8,701 bases of DNA from Leptolinea sp964404415 (lineage in GTDB: Bacteria > Chloroflexota > Anaerolineae > Anaerolineales > Anaerolineaceae), in assembly GCA_964404415.1 (NCBI GenBank), contig CAYOKC010000149.1, positions 1 to 8,701 on the forward strand, given 5' to 3'. Below are positions 1 through 5,977 of the stretch, piece after piece. The position numbers and the translations under genes were made by a program. Numbering within the stretch: the first letter of the stretch is position 1; the number at the start of each line of letters is the position of its first letter. The notes below the pieces were generated by a model. It made no database searches and was not told the DNA's origin. It saw nothing but the letters and a program-made list of their open reading frames with translations.

Positions 1-25
1 CTGCGTGTACTGCGCGGAGATATAA
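1..25 (+). CDS. 3' end of an upstream gene (last codons only)
   Basis: Only about seven codons precede a TAA at 23-25 in the frame starting at base 2, reading CVYCAEI-stop. This frame is preferred because six of its seven sense codons end in G or C, as in the GC-rich genes of this window. The two other + frames, which stop at 37-39 and 51-53, use mostly A/T third positions over this stretch. A strong terminator begins 20 nt downstream, which fits the end of a transcription unit. Nothing can be said about the function. Confidence 0.3.
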
Positions 26-44
26 GTTCTTCTTGTTGAATCCG

Positions 45-84
45 AACCCCTGAGGTCTTTGAGACTCTCAGGGGTTTTTGTTTT
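45..84 (+). terminator. Rho-independent terminator
   Basis: The arm AACCCCTGAG (45-54) pairs perfectly with CTCAGGGGTT (67-76). The stem continues inside as GTCT (55-58) with AGAC (62-65), with one bulged T and a 3-nt loop. The 3' arm runs straight into a T-rich tail (TTTTTGTTTT, 75-84). The tail lies on the + strand side only, so the terminator serves the gene that ends near base 25 and not the convergent DUF1349 gene. Confidence 0.9.
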
Positions 85-90
85 GCTTGT

Positions 91-180
91 CTCTCCACCG
101 GGGAGAGGGATTTATTTCCGTCATCGTAGTCCGGCAGGATTGATGCCGGCGGGGGATTAATCCGTCTGTCCCTATCAAAC
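91..180. other. Noncoding spacer with small hairpins
   Basis: No gene is visible here. Two short dyads are present: CTCTCC (91-96) with GGAGAG (102-107), and CCGGC with GCCGG around 131-149. They resemble the GC-rich hairpins scattered between genes in many large environmental genomes. Neither has a T-tract, so they are not called terminators. Confidence 0.4.
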
Positions 181-385
181 ACCATCCTCCCAGGTAATGC
201 CGCGGGCGAAGCAGCCGGATTGGACATCAATTCCCAACAGATGTGTAACGCCCCTAGACAGAAATCTGGCCGGTCCATGAGTTTTTGCCCCCCTTTGCGG
301 ACGGTGTACTCCCGTCCGGAAGGGGGGATTCTGGTCCGGGCGGGAACACATCTTATCCTCCAAATGGAAACCCTGGCAGTGCCGT

Positions 386-449
386 GGGCGATGCAGCCGG
401 ATTGGAAGTCAATTCCCAACAGACGCATACCACCCCGGCTGCATCGCCC
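386..449. repeat. 15-nt perfect inverted repeat in unit A
   Basis: GGGCGATGCAGCCGG (386-400) is exactly the reverse complement of CCGGCTGCATCGCCC (435-449), separated by 34 nt. The single strand could fold into a stable stem-loop. The equivalent arms in unit B have one mismatch. Confidence 0.85.
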
Positions 450-569
450 CTACATAGAAATCTGGTTTGCGGACGGTGTACTTCCCGTCCGGAAGGGGGG
501 ATCAAGGGGGGATTCTGTCCCGGGCGGGAACACATCTTATCCTCCAAATGGAAACCCCGGCCGTGTCGC

Positions 570-633
570 GGGCGATGCAGCCGGATTGGAAGTCAACATT
601 CAACAGACGCGTAACGCCCCGGCTGCAACGCCC
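570..633. repeat. 15-nt inverted repeat in unit B (one mismatch)
   Basis: GGGCGATGCAGCCGG (570-584) pairs with CCGGCTGCAACGCCC (619-633) with a single mismatch and a 34-nt spacer. The arm position and spacing match unit A. The palindrome is therefore part of the repeat unit and not a chance dyad. Confidence 0.8.
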
Positions 634-691
634 CTACACAGAAATCTGATGCACGGCTAGGCCTTAATTTTTGGGAAATGCAAAACTCACC

Positions 692-1279
692 TTACGGGGC
701 GGCGTACAACTCCCATTTGCATTCGCCAAGGTCAAACCCGGTGAACGTCACCGGCATGGATGAATCCAGTGGACTGCACGCGTACACCCCGATAGCCGCC
801 TCTTCAATTTCATTGTGCATGTGGAGCACGCGCATCTGGGCGAAGTGCCGTCCGTCTATTGAATTTTCGATCAGAAAATCCTGGCCGCGGCGGCTGAGCC
901 GGTAGGTCATTTCATTTATGGATGAGGCGATATCCGTGGTCGCCCAGTCGGAATAGCCGAGGTTGGTCACCACACTGCCCAGTTTGGAAATTTTCTCGCC
1001 CTCATATTCCACCGAAGCTTTAAACCAGTTGTCGGCATCCTGATACAGCACAATGCCGCACTGGTCAAACAGTTTAACCGGCTTCCAGGTTGCCTTCACG
1101 ATGAAGGAAAATTCCCTTTGAATCACCGGCATCACGAACGCGTGGGCGGTATCGTGTTGAAACCCGTAGTAGGTGCGCTGCCAGAAATCCGTCTCCGGTT
1201 GGGTGACCATCTCGAGCGAGTTTTTGCCGATGCTGAATTTATCCGGCGAATTGATCCACTGAAATTGATCCAGGTTCAT
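692..1279 (-). CDS. DUF1349 family protein (concanavalin A-like fold)
   Basis: This is a soluble protein of 195 aa with no signal peptide or membrane segment. It resembles the DUF1349 / COG3506 family, which has a concanavalin A-like beta-sandwich and about 190-200 residues, so it appears full length. Family-like stretches include the early FWQRTYYGF, the central CGIVLYQDADNWFKASVEY, and late blocks around FLIENSIDGRHF and IGVYACSP followed by a closing FTGF strand. COG3506 is annotated only as 'regulation of enolase protein 1', and the biochemical role is unknown. The fold often binds carbohydrate, but no specific ligand can be read here. The start is the ATG at 1279-1277, behind a GGGAGGAGT ribosome binding site (complement of 1286-1294). 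The gene is divergent from the RmlD-like operon and stands alone. No terminator is visible after its TAA. Confidence 0.85.
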   Translation of the reverse strand: MNLDQFQWINSPDKFSIGKNSLEMVTQPETDFWQRTYYGFQHDTAHAFVMPVIQREFSFIVKATWKPVKLFDQCGIVLYQDADNWFKASVEYEGEKISKLGSVVTNLGYSDWATTDIASSINEMTYRLSRRGQDFLIENSIDGRHFAQMRVLHMHNEIEEAAIGVYACSPLDSSMPVTFTGFDLGECKWELYAAP

Positions 1280-1285
1280 GATAGT

Positions 1286-1294
1286 ACTCCTCCC
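1286..1294 (-). promoter_or_regulatory. Ribosome binding site of the DUF1349 gene
   Basis: On the minus strand, GGGAGGAGT lies 6 nt before the ATG at 1279. It is an almost perfect Shine-Dalgarno sequence and fixes the start. Confidence 0.8.
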
Positions 1295-1433
1295 ATGTAT
1301 GAATCACTATACAGGAAAGTATACAGCAGTTCACCCGTAACCCTTTCACGTATCATTCTCGAACGGCATCGCGCACAAACAGGATTATGTGACACCGTCA
1401 GGGTTGATGCCTCCCATGCCCCCCGGGGGATTC

Positions 1434-1442
1434 TGGTATGAT
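1434..1442 (+). promoter_or_regulatory. Probable extended -10 promoter for the surface-glycan operon
   Basis: TGGTATGAT at 1434-1442 fits the extended -10 pattern TGnTATAAT with one mismatch. No convincing -35 lies 16-18 nt upstream, which is tolerated for extended -10 promoters. Transcription would start near 1449 and give a leader of about 23 nt containing AGGAG (1461-1465) ahead of the ATG at 1472. This rests on motif and position only. Confidence 0.4.
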
Positions 1443-1471
1443 TACCCCAACACCGTTTTCAGGAGCAAACC

Positions 1472-2344
1472 ATGAAGATCGCTGTGACCGGCGCCCAGGG
1501 ACTGCTGGGCGAAGAATGCCTACGCACGCTGGGAGCGGAGCATGAGATGATCCCCCTGCCCCCGCACGGTGACCTTGACCTGGTGAATTTCCACACCGCG
1601 CGTGACTGGTTCCTGGCCAACAAGCCTGATGTGATCATCCACACCGCCGCCAATCGCGACCCCGATTCGTGCGAGATAAACCCTGATATCGCCTGGACTT
1701 CGAACACGCTGGTGACCTGGAACGTAGTCAACGCCGCGCGCGAACTGGACGCCGTTCTGGTGCATGCCAGCTCTGACAGCGTCTTCCCCGGTGACCGCGA
1801 CCTGCCCTACCATGAATTTGACGAAGCCCGCGACCCGATCAATGTATACGGGCGCACCAAGCTGGCTTCGGAAAAGCTCGTTCAACAATATATCCCCCGG
1901 CATTTCAACCTGCGCATGCCGCTGCTTTTCGGCCGCACCGGCGGACCGGCGCGCAACAACCTGCTCAAGCTGCGTGCCGCGGCCCTTGCCGGCAAGAAGA
2001 CTGTCGCCGCGTGTGACGCCATTTCCAGCGCCTGCTCGGTGCGTGATATCGCCCGTTCGCTGGCGGTGATGCTCAAGACGCCGTTCTACGGCACCTACCA
2101 CTTTGCCAACTCCGGCGAGTGCTCGCGGGCGTCGTACCAGCAAACCTTCCTGAAGATCATTGGTATGGATCCCGATATGGTGACCGTCAGCACGGTGGAC
2201 GCTATCAACCGCCCTGCCCGGCGCTGCCGCAACATCTTCCTGCAAAGCCGTCTGCTTGAGCCGGTGTTCGGCATCACCCTGCAAAGTATTGACGATGCCC
2301 TGGCGGAAACCGCCGCCGACCTGAAAGCCGACAGCCTGATTTGA
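1472..2344 (+). CDS. RmlD-like NAD(P)-dependent sugar-nucleotide reductase
   Basis: This 290-aa protein belongs to the extended short-chain dehydrogenase/reductase superfamily and is closest in pattern to dTDP-4-dehydrorhamnose reductase (RmlD), which is also about 290-300 aa. The N-terminal Rossmann motif TGAQGLLG (residues 6-13) binds NAD(P)H. A D-x-x-N-type stretch follows near 36-39, then the cofactor loop IIHTAA (55-60), the catalytic Ser in SSDSVF (100-105, where RmlD usually has STDYVF), and the Tyr-Lys pair Y126/K130 in YGRTK. The C-terminal NRPARR (246-251) corresponds to the RPxxS region that contacts the sugar nucleotide. The start is supported by AGGAG 6 nt upstream. The next gene begins one base after its TGA, so the two are translationally coupled. 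No rmlA, rmlB or rmlC is adjacent, so the substrate may be something other than dTDP-4-keto-rhamnose. The fold is certain; the specificity is not. Confidence 0.85.
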   Translation: MKIAVTGAQGLLGEECLRTLGAEHEMIPLPPHGDLDLVNFHTARDWFLANKPDVIIHTAANRDPDSCEINPDIAWTSNTLVTWNVVNAARELDAVLVHASSDSVFPGDRDLPYHEFDEARDPINVYGRTKLASEKLVQQYIPRHFNLRMPLLFGRTGGPARNNLLKLRAAALAGKKTVAACDAISSACSVRDIARSLAVMLKTPFYGTYHFANSGECSRASYQQTFLKIIGMDPDMVTVSTVDAINRPARRCRNIFLQSRLLEPVFGITLQSIDDALAETAADLKADSLI

Positions 2345-2345
2345 T

Positions 2346-3860
2346 ATGGTGACTATGCGCAAATACATTCCCGTCATCATTGTGCTGCTCTCCCTCGCCG
2401 CGCGGCTCATCCCCGGGCCGCGGCTGGTGGACGATGCCTACATCACCTTCCGCTACTCCCACAACCTGATCGAAGGACAGGGTCTGGTCTATAACCCTGG
2501 CGAACATGTGCTGGGCACCACCACCCCGCTCTTCGCGTTGATCATGGCCGGCGCCGGCCTGGTCCATGCCGATTACCCGTGGGCCGCGCTCATCGTCTCC
2601 GCCATTGCCGACAGTCTTACCTGCCTGCTGCTCCTGCGCCTCGGCCGCTCCATCGGTTATGAGAAGACCGGCATTGCCGCCGCCCTGGTGTGGGCAGTTC
2701 ACCCGTACGCCGTCACCTTTGCCATTGGCGGTATGGAGACCAGCCTGTTCGTCTTCCTTTTAATAGCCTCCGGGATGGCGCACGCTGAAAAGCGCCGCGT
2801 GCCTGCCGCCCTGTGCGCCGCGCTGGCCATGGTCACCCGGCCTGACGCGGCGATCCTTATTGTTTTACTCGCGCTTGACCGCCTGTGGGGCATCGTCCGC
2901 CGCAAGGAGGAATGGCCGCGCGTCACCGAGTGGCTGGCCGCCCTCCTTCCGCTGGCCGCCTGGTACGGCTTTGCCTGGCTGTATTACGGATCGCCCCTGC
3001 CCCACTCGATGACAGCCAAAATGGCGGCCTACCGCCTGGGTGACTACGCCTCGTTCGTCCGCCTGCTGCAGCATTACGCCCAGCCCTTCATGGGCAACAG
3101 GATTACCGGTCCCATCGGCGTGGGCCTCGGGCTGATCCTCTTCCCCGCGCTGACCATCCTCGGCGCCAGGCCGCTGCTGGACAAACGCCCGTCCGCCTGG
3201 CCGCTGCTGGTCTACCCGTGGGTCTACCTGGTCGTCTTCTCCGTGCCCAACCCGCTGATCTTCCGCTGGTACCTCACCCCGCCGCTGCCCATGTACATCT
3301 TTCCCGTGCTGGCGGCCGTCGAGCGGTTGACCGACAACCTCGCCTTCATGCGGCCCCGCCCGCGCCTGCGCATGTGGACGACTGCCATCCTGATATTCCT
3401 TCTGCCGCTGGCCAGCCTGATGACCGAATGGGTGCCACGGCATGATCACGGCAACCCTACCCCCTGCCCCGATATGGCCTGGACGAAGCTGGAAGACCTG
3501 TACGCCCGGGCGGCTGACGTCGTGCTGCGTGATTACCGCCCCGGTGACATCGTCGCCGCCGGTGACGTGGGCGTGCTGGGTTGGAAGACCCGCGCCCCCA
3601 TCCTCGACCTGGTGGGCCTCAATTCACCCGTCACCGGAAAGTATTATCCCCTGCCGGCGGAGGATTATGTGATCAATTACGCCGTACCCGCGAAGCTTAT
3701 CCTCGATGAGCTGCCGAAGTATGTGGTGATCCTCGAAGTGTACGGGCGCAACACCCTGCTGCGCGAAGAGCATTTCACCGGCCAGTACCGCCTGGTGGAA
3801 AAGATCGACACCGACTTCTACGGGTCGGACGGCCTGCTGGTGTACGAGATCAAACGCTAA
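2346..3860 (+). CDS. Polytopic GT-C glycosyltransferase, AftB/GT39-like
   Basis: This 504-aa integral membrane protein has about 11-12 hydrophobic segments (for example 7-22, 60-74, 80-98, 108-127, 131-145, 193-213, 254-273, 285-300, 309-324, 344-360) and a soluble C-terminal part from about 370. After the first membrane segment comes DDAYITFRY (29-37), the acidic first-loop motif of GT-C transferases that use polyprenyl-phosphate sugar donors. Other blocks typical of AftB-like and ArnT/PMT-like enzymes are TRPDA (164-168), PHSMTAK (219-225), RWYL (307-310), GDVGVLGW (406-413) and DLVGLNSP (421-428). It probably transfers a sugar to a cell-envelope acceptor on the outer face of the membrane; donor and acceptor are unknown. 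The ATG at 2346 is one base after the preceding stop. A second in-frame ATG at 2355 is possible, and neither has a strong Shine-Dalgarno sequence, consistent with translational coupling. Confidence 0.8.
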   Translation: MVTMRKYIPVIIVLLSLAARLIPGPRLVDDAYITFRYSHNLIEGQGLVYNPGEHVLGTTTPLFALIMAGAGLVHADYPWAALIVSAIADSLTCLLLLRLGRSIGYEKTGIAAALVWAVHPYAVTFAIGGMETSLFVFLLIASGMAHAEKRRVPAALCAALAMVTRPDAAILIVLLALDRLWGIVRRKEEWPRVTEWLAALLPLAAWYGFAWLYYGSPLPHSMTAKMAAYRLGDYASFVRLLQHYAQPFMGNRITGPIGVGLGLILFPALTILGARPLLDKRPSAWPLLVYPWVYLVVFSVPNPLIFRWYLTPPLPMYIFPVLAAVERLTDNLAFMRPRPRLRMWTTAILIFLLPLASLMTEWVPRHDHGNPTPCPDMAWTKLEDLYARAADVVLRDYRPGDIVAAGDVGVLGWKTRAPILDLVGLNSPVTGKYYPLPAEDYVINYAVPAKLILDELPKYVVILEVYGRNTLLREEHFTGQYRLVEKIDTDFYGSDGLLVYEIKR

Positions 3861-3875
3861 CCTCTGGAAATGACC

Positions 3876-4583
3876 ATGACCCAACCCATCAAAGCCATCC
3901 TCCTCGATTCCCTGCGTGTGTTGAATTACCCGGCTTCCGGGCACCTGTTCATCCCGCCGGGTTTCTTTGAATTTATCAAGCCCGTTAACTGGGACCATGT
4001 GCGCGATATCGAGCGCAACGCGGCTTTCGCCCAGGCCAAAGAGACGCTGGACATGTACCCGTTGGTGCCAACCAGAGAGGATGAGTTTACGGTCTTCACG
4101 GATTACTACGAGACCTTCTTCCGCAGCATCCCAAGGTTGAAAGCCACTCCTGAACAGATCGAAGGCGTGGCCCGCAGCATGGTGAATGACCCGACAAAAT
4201 TCACATTCTTCCCTGACGCGCTCGCGGTGATTCCGCGGCTGGCAGCGGATTACAAACTTGCCGTGGTGTCAGACGCCTGGCCGTCGCTGGAGGATGTTTT
4301 TGTCCACGCGGGGATGCGGGAGTATTTTTCGGCGTTCGTCATCTCGTCACAGATCGGCGTGCGCAAGCCCGACCCGCGCGTGTTCAACGCCGCGTTGGAC
4401 GCGTTGGGCATAAGCCCCGAAGAAGCCCTGTTCGTTGACGACAACCGCAAAAATTGTGACGGCGCCCGCGCGCTGGGCCTTCAAACCGCCATGGTTTGCC
4501 GTGATAAGGTGGAATACCTGTTTTTCCGGTGGACCGTCAAGACGCACCGCGTCATCCGCTCGCTGACGGAGTTGATCGATTAA
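3876..4583 (+). CDS. HAD-like hydrolase with atypical motif I
   Basis: This is a haloacid dehalogenase-superfamily protein of 235 aa. Motif I is AILLDSLRVL with nucleophile Asp11, but the acid/base Asp expected two residues later is Leu13. Motif II is VVSDA (Ser132), motif III is GVRKPDPRVF (Lys164) and motif IV is LFVDDNRKN (Asp188/Asp189). The helical cap spans roughly residues 20-105. Motifs II-IV resemble the subgroup that contains phosphoglycolate phosphatase-like enzymes and 2-haloacid dehalogenases. The start at 3876 is preferred because GGAA at 3866-3869 is 6 nt upstream; an ATG at 3870 would add two residues but sits directly against that GGAA. The gene follows the glycosyltransferase by about 15 nt, so it is probably co-transcribed. 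The substrate is unknown. The loss of the second Asp makes an ordinary phosphatase less likely. Confidence 0.8.
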   Translation: MTQPIKAILLDSLRVLNYPASGHLFIPPGFFEFIKPVNWDHVRDIERNAAFAQAKETLDMYPLVPTREDEFTVFTDYYETFFRSIPRLKATPEQIEGVARSMVNDPTKFTFFPDALAVIPRLAADYKLAVVSDAWPSLEDVFVHAGMREYFSAFVISSQIGVRKPDPRVFNAALDALGISPEEALFVDDNRKNCDGARALGLQTAMVCRDKVEYLFFRWTVKTHRVIRSLTELID

Positions 4584-4893
4584 TTCGGGGCGATTCCGGG
4601 GGTCATTTTATACCACCCGTGTGATTTAAACGCGTCCTGGGGCTTCCTGTGAGGTGTTTTTTGAGGGGGATTTTGGGTAGAGGTTGGTCATAACTTGAAG
4701 TACTTACTTTTTGCTCTTTGAAGCAAGTTTGTCTGGATGGTTAATATATAGTTTTTATGGGAATGAAAACTCATTTTGGTTGGTAAGGACTTGTGTATTT
4801 CCGTACACGGAATATTCTGAAATTCAAATATAATCATTTGATCAATTATGTAGATGGCAATTAACAAATAACTTCACTTAAGGGGTGGATATT
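4584..4893. other. Intergenic region at the GC-to-AT composition switch
   Basis: About 310 nt hold no recognisable gene. The first 100 nt are of mixed composition. From about 4690 onward the DNA becomes AT-rich and stays so through the next two genes. No clear terminator follows the HAD gene. The word GGTTGGTC at 4682-4689 lies at the switch and recurs at 5903-5910, the right edge of the first 115-bp repeat. A TATAAT is present at 4829-4834. Confidence 0.6.
4829..4834 (+). promoter_or_regulatory. Candidate -10 element for the AT-rich gene
   Basis: This is a perfect TATAAT 60 nt before the ATG at 4894. No good -35 hexamer lies at the usual spacing. In AT-rich DNA a chance match is quite possible, so the call is tentative. 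Confidence 0.3.
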
Positions 4894-5775
4894 ATGAGAA
4901 ATTTGTTTATTGACGATTTGTTGTCAGCAACGAAAATAAATGGAATAGAAGGGGATATAAAACCATATCAAAAATTTTTAATTGATAGTCAAGTTTTTCT
5001 GATTCAAAACATCATCAATTCTGTTCCAGAAAATATTGATTTTTCTAATTTACAAATTATTGCGCTACCTTTCCCCGACTGTTGGTTTGAATGGACATTC
5101 GATATTATAAGAAAAGATGACCAAACTAATCTGTTTGCAGGCGAGATAGATGACAAACTATTAGATTCATTACTAAACTTAGAAGGGTTTTTCCGAGTTG
5201 GAGTAAATTTAATATCAGAAGAAAGAACTGAAGATGGTTGGGGAATTTTTTCCTATATATATTTAAGATCAACGAACTTTCCAGTACTACGATTACCCAT
5301 TAATTTCAAAATTCAAGTAGACAATGATGGTTTTTACCGATACCATAAAAAGTTAATTCTTGGTAATCCAGATTCGGTATTCTCTAAAATTACTGAAAAT
5401 TTAGTATCTGACGATGTGATTGACCAATTGCTCTATGTCGCTTTATTCGCGTTGGGTTTGTTACATTGTAAAAATGTTAAAACAATCGAACGTGGCGGTC
5501 AACCAGCTTTTGTAAAAGGCAGGCATCACAATCATAAATGGATGAGAAGACACCATGTCCTGCAGATTCATCCCTTGCAGGACATAAATAATTCAAAAAG
5601 TCTTCAATTGAGTGAAAAAACAATATCATTCCATTTTTGTCGAGGTCATTTTAAAACCTATACTGAAGAAAAACCTTTGTTTGGAAAATATATAGGTACC
5701 TATTGGTGGAATTCCCATACACGGGGTTCTTATGAAATTGGAATAGTGACAAAAGACTATAACCTAAATAATTAG
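4894..5775 (+). CDS. Hypothetical protein with C-terminal CRGHF motif
   Basis: I do not recognise this 293-aa protein with certainty. It is soluble, with no signal peptide and only one moderately hydrophobic helix (about 179-192, LLYVALFALGLLHC). The N-terminal half mixes acidic and aromatic residues (PDCWFEWTFDII, 61-72). The C-terminal part is basic and His/aromatic-rich: GRHHNHKWMRRHH (209-221), then FHFCRGHFKTYTEEKPLFGKY (247-266) and YWWNSHTRG (270-278). H-x-C/R-RGH followed by an LFGK block and a final aromatic-HxRG is, from memory, typical of uncharacterised phage- and plasmid-borne proteins, including relatives of the anti-CRISPR AcrVA2; this similarity is unverified. The ATG at 4894 is preferred over the GTG at 4885 because AAGGGG (4880-4885) lies 8 nt upstream of it. 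Its composition is far more AT-rich than the flanking genes, which suggests acquisition by transfer. A 115-bp repeat follows 18 nt after its stop. Confidence 0.7.
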   Translation: MRNLFIDDLLSATKINGIEGDIKPYQKFLIDSQVFLIQNIINSVPENIDFSNLQIIALPFPDCWFEWTFDIIRKDDQTNLFAGEIDDKLLDSLLNLEGFFRVGVNLISEERTEDGWGIFSYIYLRSTNFPVLRLPINFKIQVDNDGFYRYHKKLILGNPDSVFSKITENLVSDDVIDQLLYVALFALGLLHCKNVKTIERGGQPAFVKGRHHNHKWMRRHHVLQIHPLQDINNSKSLQLSEKTISFHFCRGHFKTYTEEKPLFGKYIGTYWWNSHTRGSYEIGIVTKDYNLNN

Positions 5776-5793
5776 AATAATTAGTATATTAAT

Positions 5794-5907
5794 CGAAATG
5801 TCAAATCAGAGATCATAACAACATCAAAAAGTGATACCCCCAAGGCGCGTTTCGTCCAATACGGACCGAAAGAACACGACACCTTTTCCGGAAATGTCAT
5901 CCGGTTG
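5794..5907 (+). repeat. 115-bp direct repeat, copy 1
   Basis: This copy is 114 nt and matches 7058-7172 in the same orientation. The first 15 nt (CGAAATGTCAAATCA) are identical and the last 38 nt (5870-5907) have one mismatch. The middle is divergent apart from a GGCGCG core at the same offset (50 versus 51). GAAATGTCA occurs at both the left and right ends of the element. CCGGA...TCCGG forms a small hairpin near the right end, and TTTCGTCC/GGACCGAAA forms another in the middle. It starts 18 nt after the stop of the preceding gene. Short open frames on the opposite strand of both copies share NRMTFPEKV, but that simply follows from the DNA identity. Confidence 0.85.
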
Positions 5908-5916
5908 GTCTTGCTA

Positions 5917-5954
5917 TTATTAACAATTAAACATATACTTTTAATTGTTAATAA
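5917..5954. repeat. Perfect 15-nt inverted repeat upstream of the wHTH-ATPase gene
   Basis: TTATTAACAATTAAA (5917-5931) is the exact reverse complement of TTTAATTGTTAATAA (5940-5954), with an 8-nt spacer. It lies 23 nt before the ATG at 5978. It may be an operator bound by the downstream winged-helix protein itself, or an mRNA hairpin. No T-tract follows, so it is not a standard terminator. Confidence 0.75.
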
Positions 5955-5977
5955 CATTAGGTTTGATTGCGAATAAA

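Larger units (their letters stand above)
182..650. repeat. Tandem intergenic repeat (2 full units plus 1 partial)
   Basis: Two full units start at TTGCGGACGGTGTA (295 and 467) and end at GAAATCTG. Unit A covers 295-466 (172 nt). Unit B covers 467-650 (184 nt) and differs mainly by an 11-nt insertion, a second copy of an AAGGGGGGA-like block near 503. A decayed unit lies at 182-269: it keeps the GGGCG-AGCAGCCGGATTGGA and CAACAGA-GTAACGCCCC blocks but has lost about 14 nt between two GCCCC words. Several open frames cross the array on both strands, but their peptides only reflect the repeated DNA. There is no ribosome binding site or family resemblance, so the array is treated as noncoding. Confidence 0.85.

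Noticed and set aside
182..650. CRISPR array
   Set aside because: The units are about 172-184 bp, similar along their whole length, and not short identical repeats with unique spacers.
175..660. Several open frames on both strands across the tandem repeat, including two minus-strand peptides that begin alike with MEDKMCSRP
   Set aside because: The likeness comes from the repeated DNA. There is no ribosome binding site, no family resemblance, and the frames on both strands overlap each other.
1295..1345. Promoter for the DUF1349 gene from TATACT or TATAGT on the minus strand
   Set aside because: Two -10-like hexamers exist close to the ribosome binding site, but neither has a reasonable -35 or extended -10, so none can be preferred.
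1520..2410. Long minus-strand frame of 296 codons opposite the RmlD-like gene
   Set aside because: It is an antisense shadow typical of GC-rich coding DNA. The + strand has clear Rossmann and YxxxK motifs, and the antisense product is a low-complexity Gly/Arg/Val-rich sequence.
2865..3449. Long minus-strand frame opposite the glycosyltransferase gene
   Set aside because: It lies entirely inside the recognised membrane protein gene and has a composition (many Gly, Gln, Arg) typical of GC-rich antisense frames.
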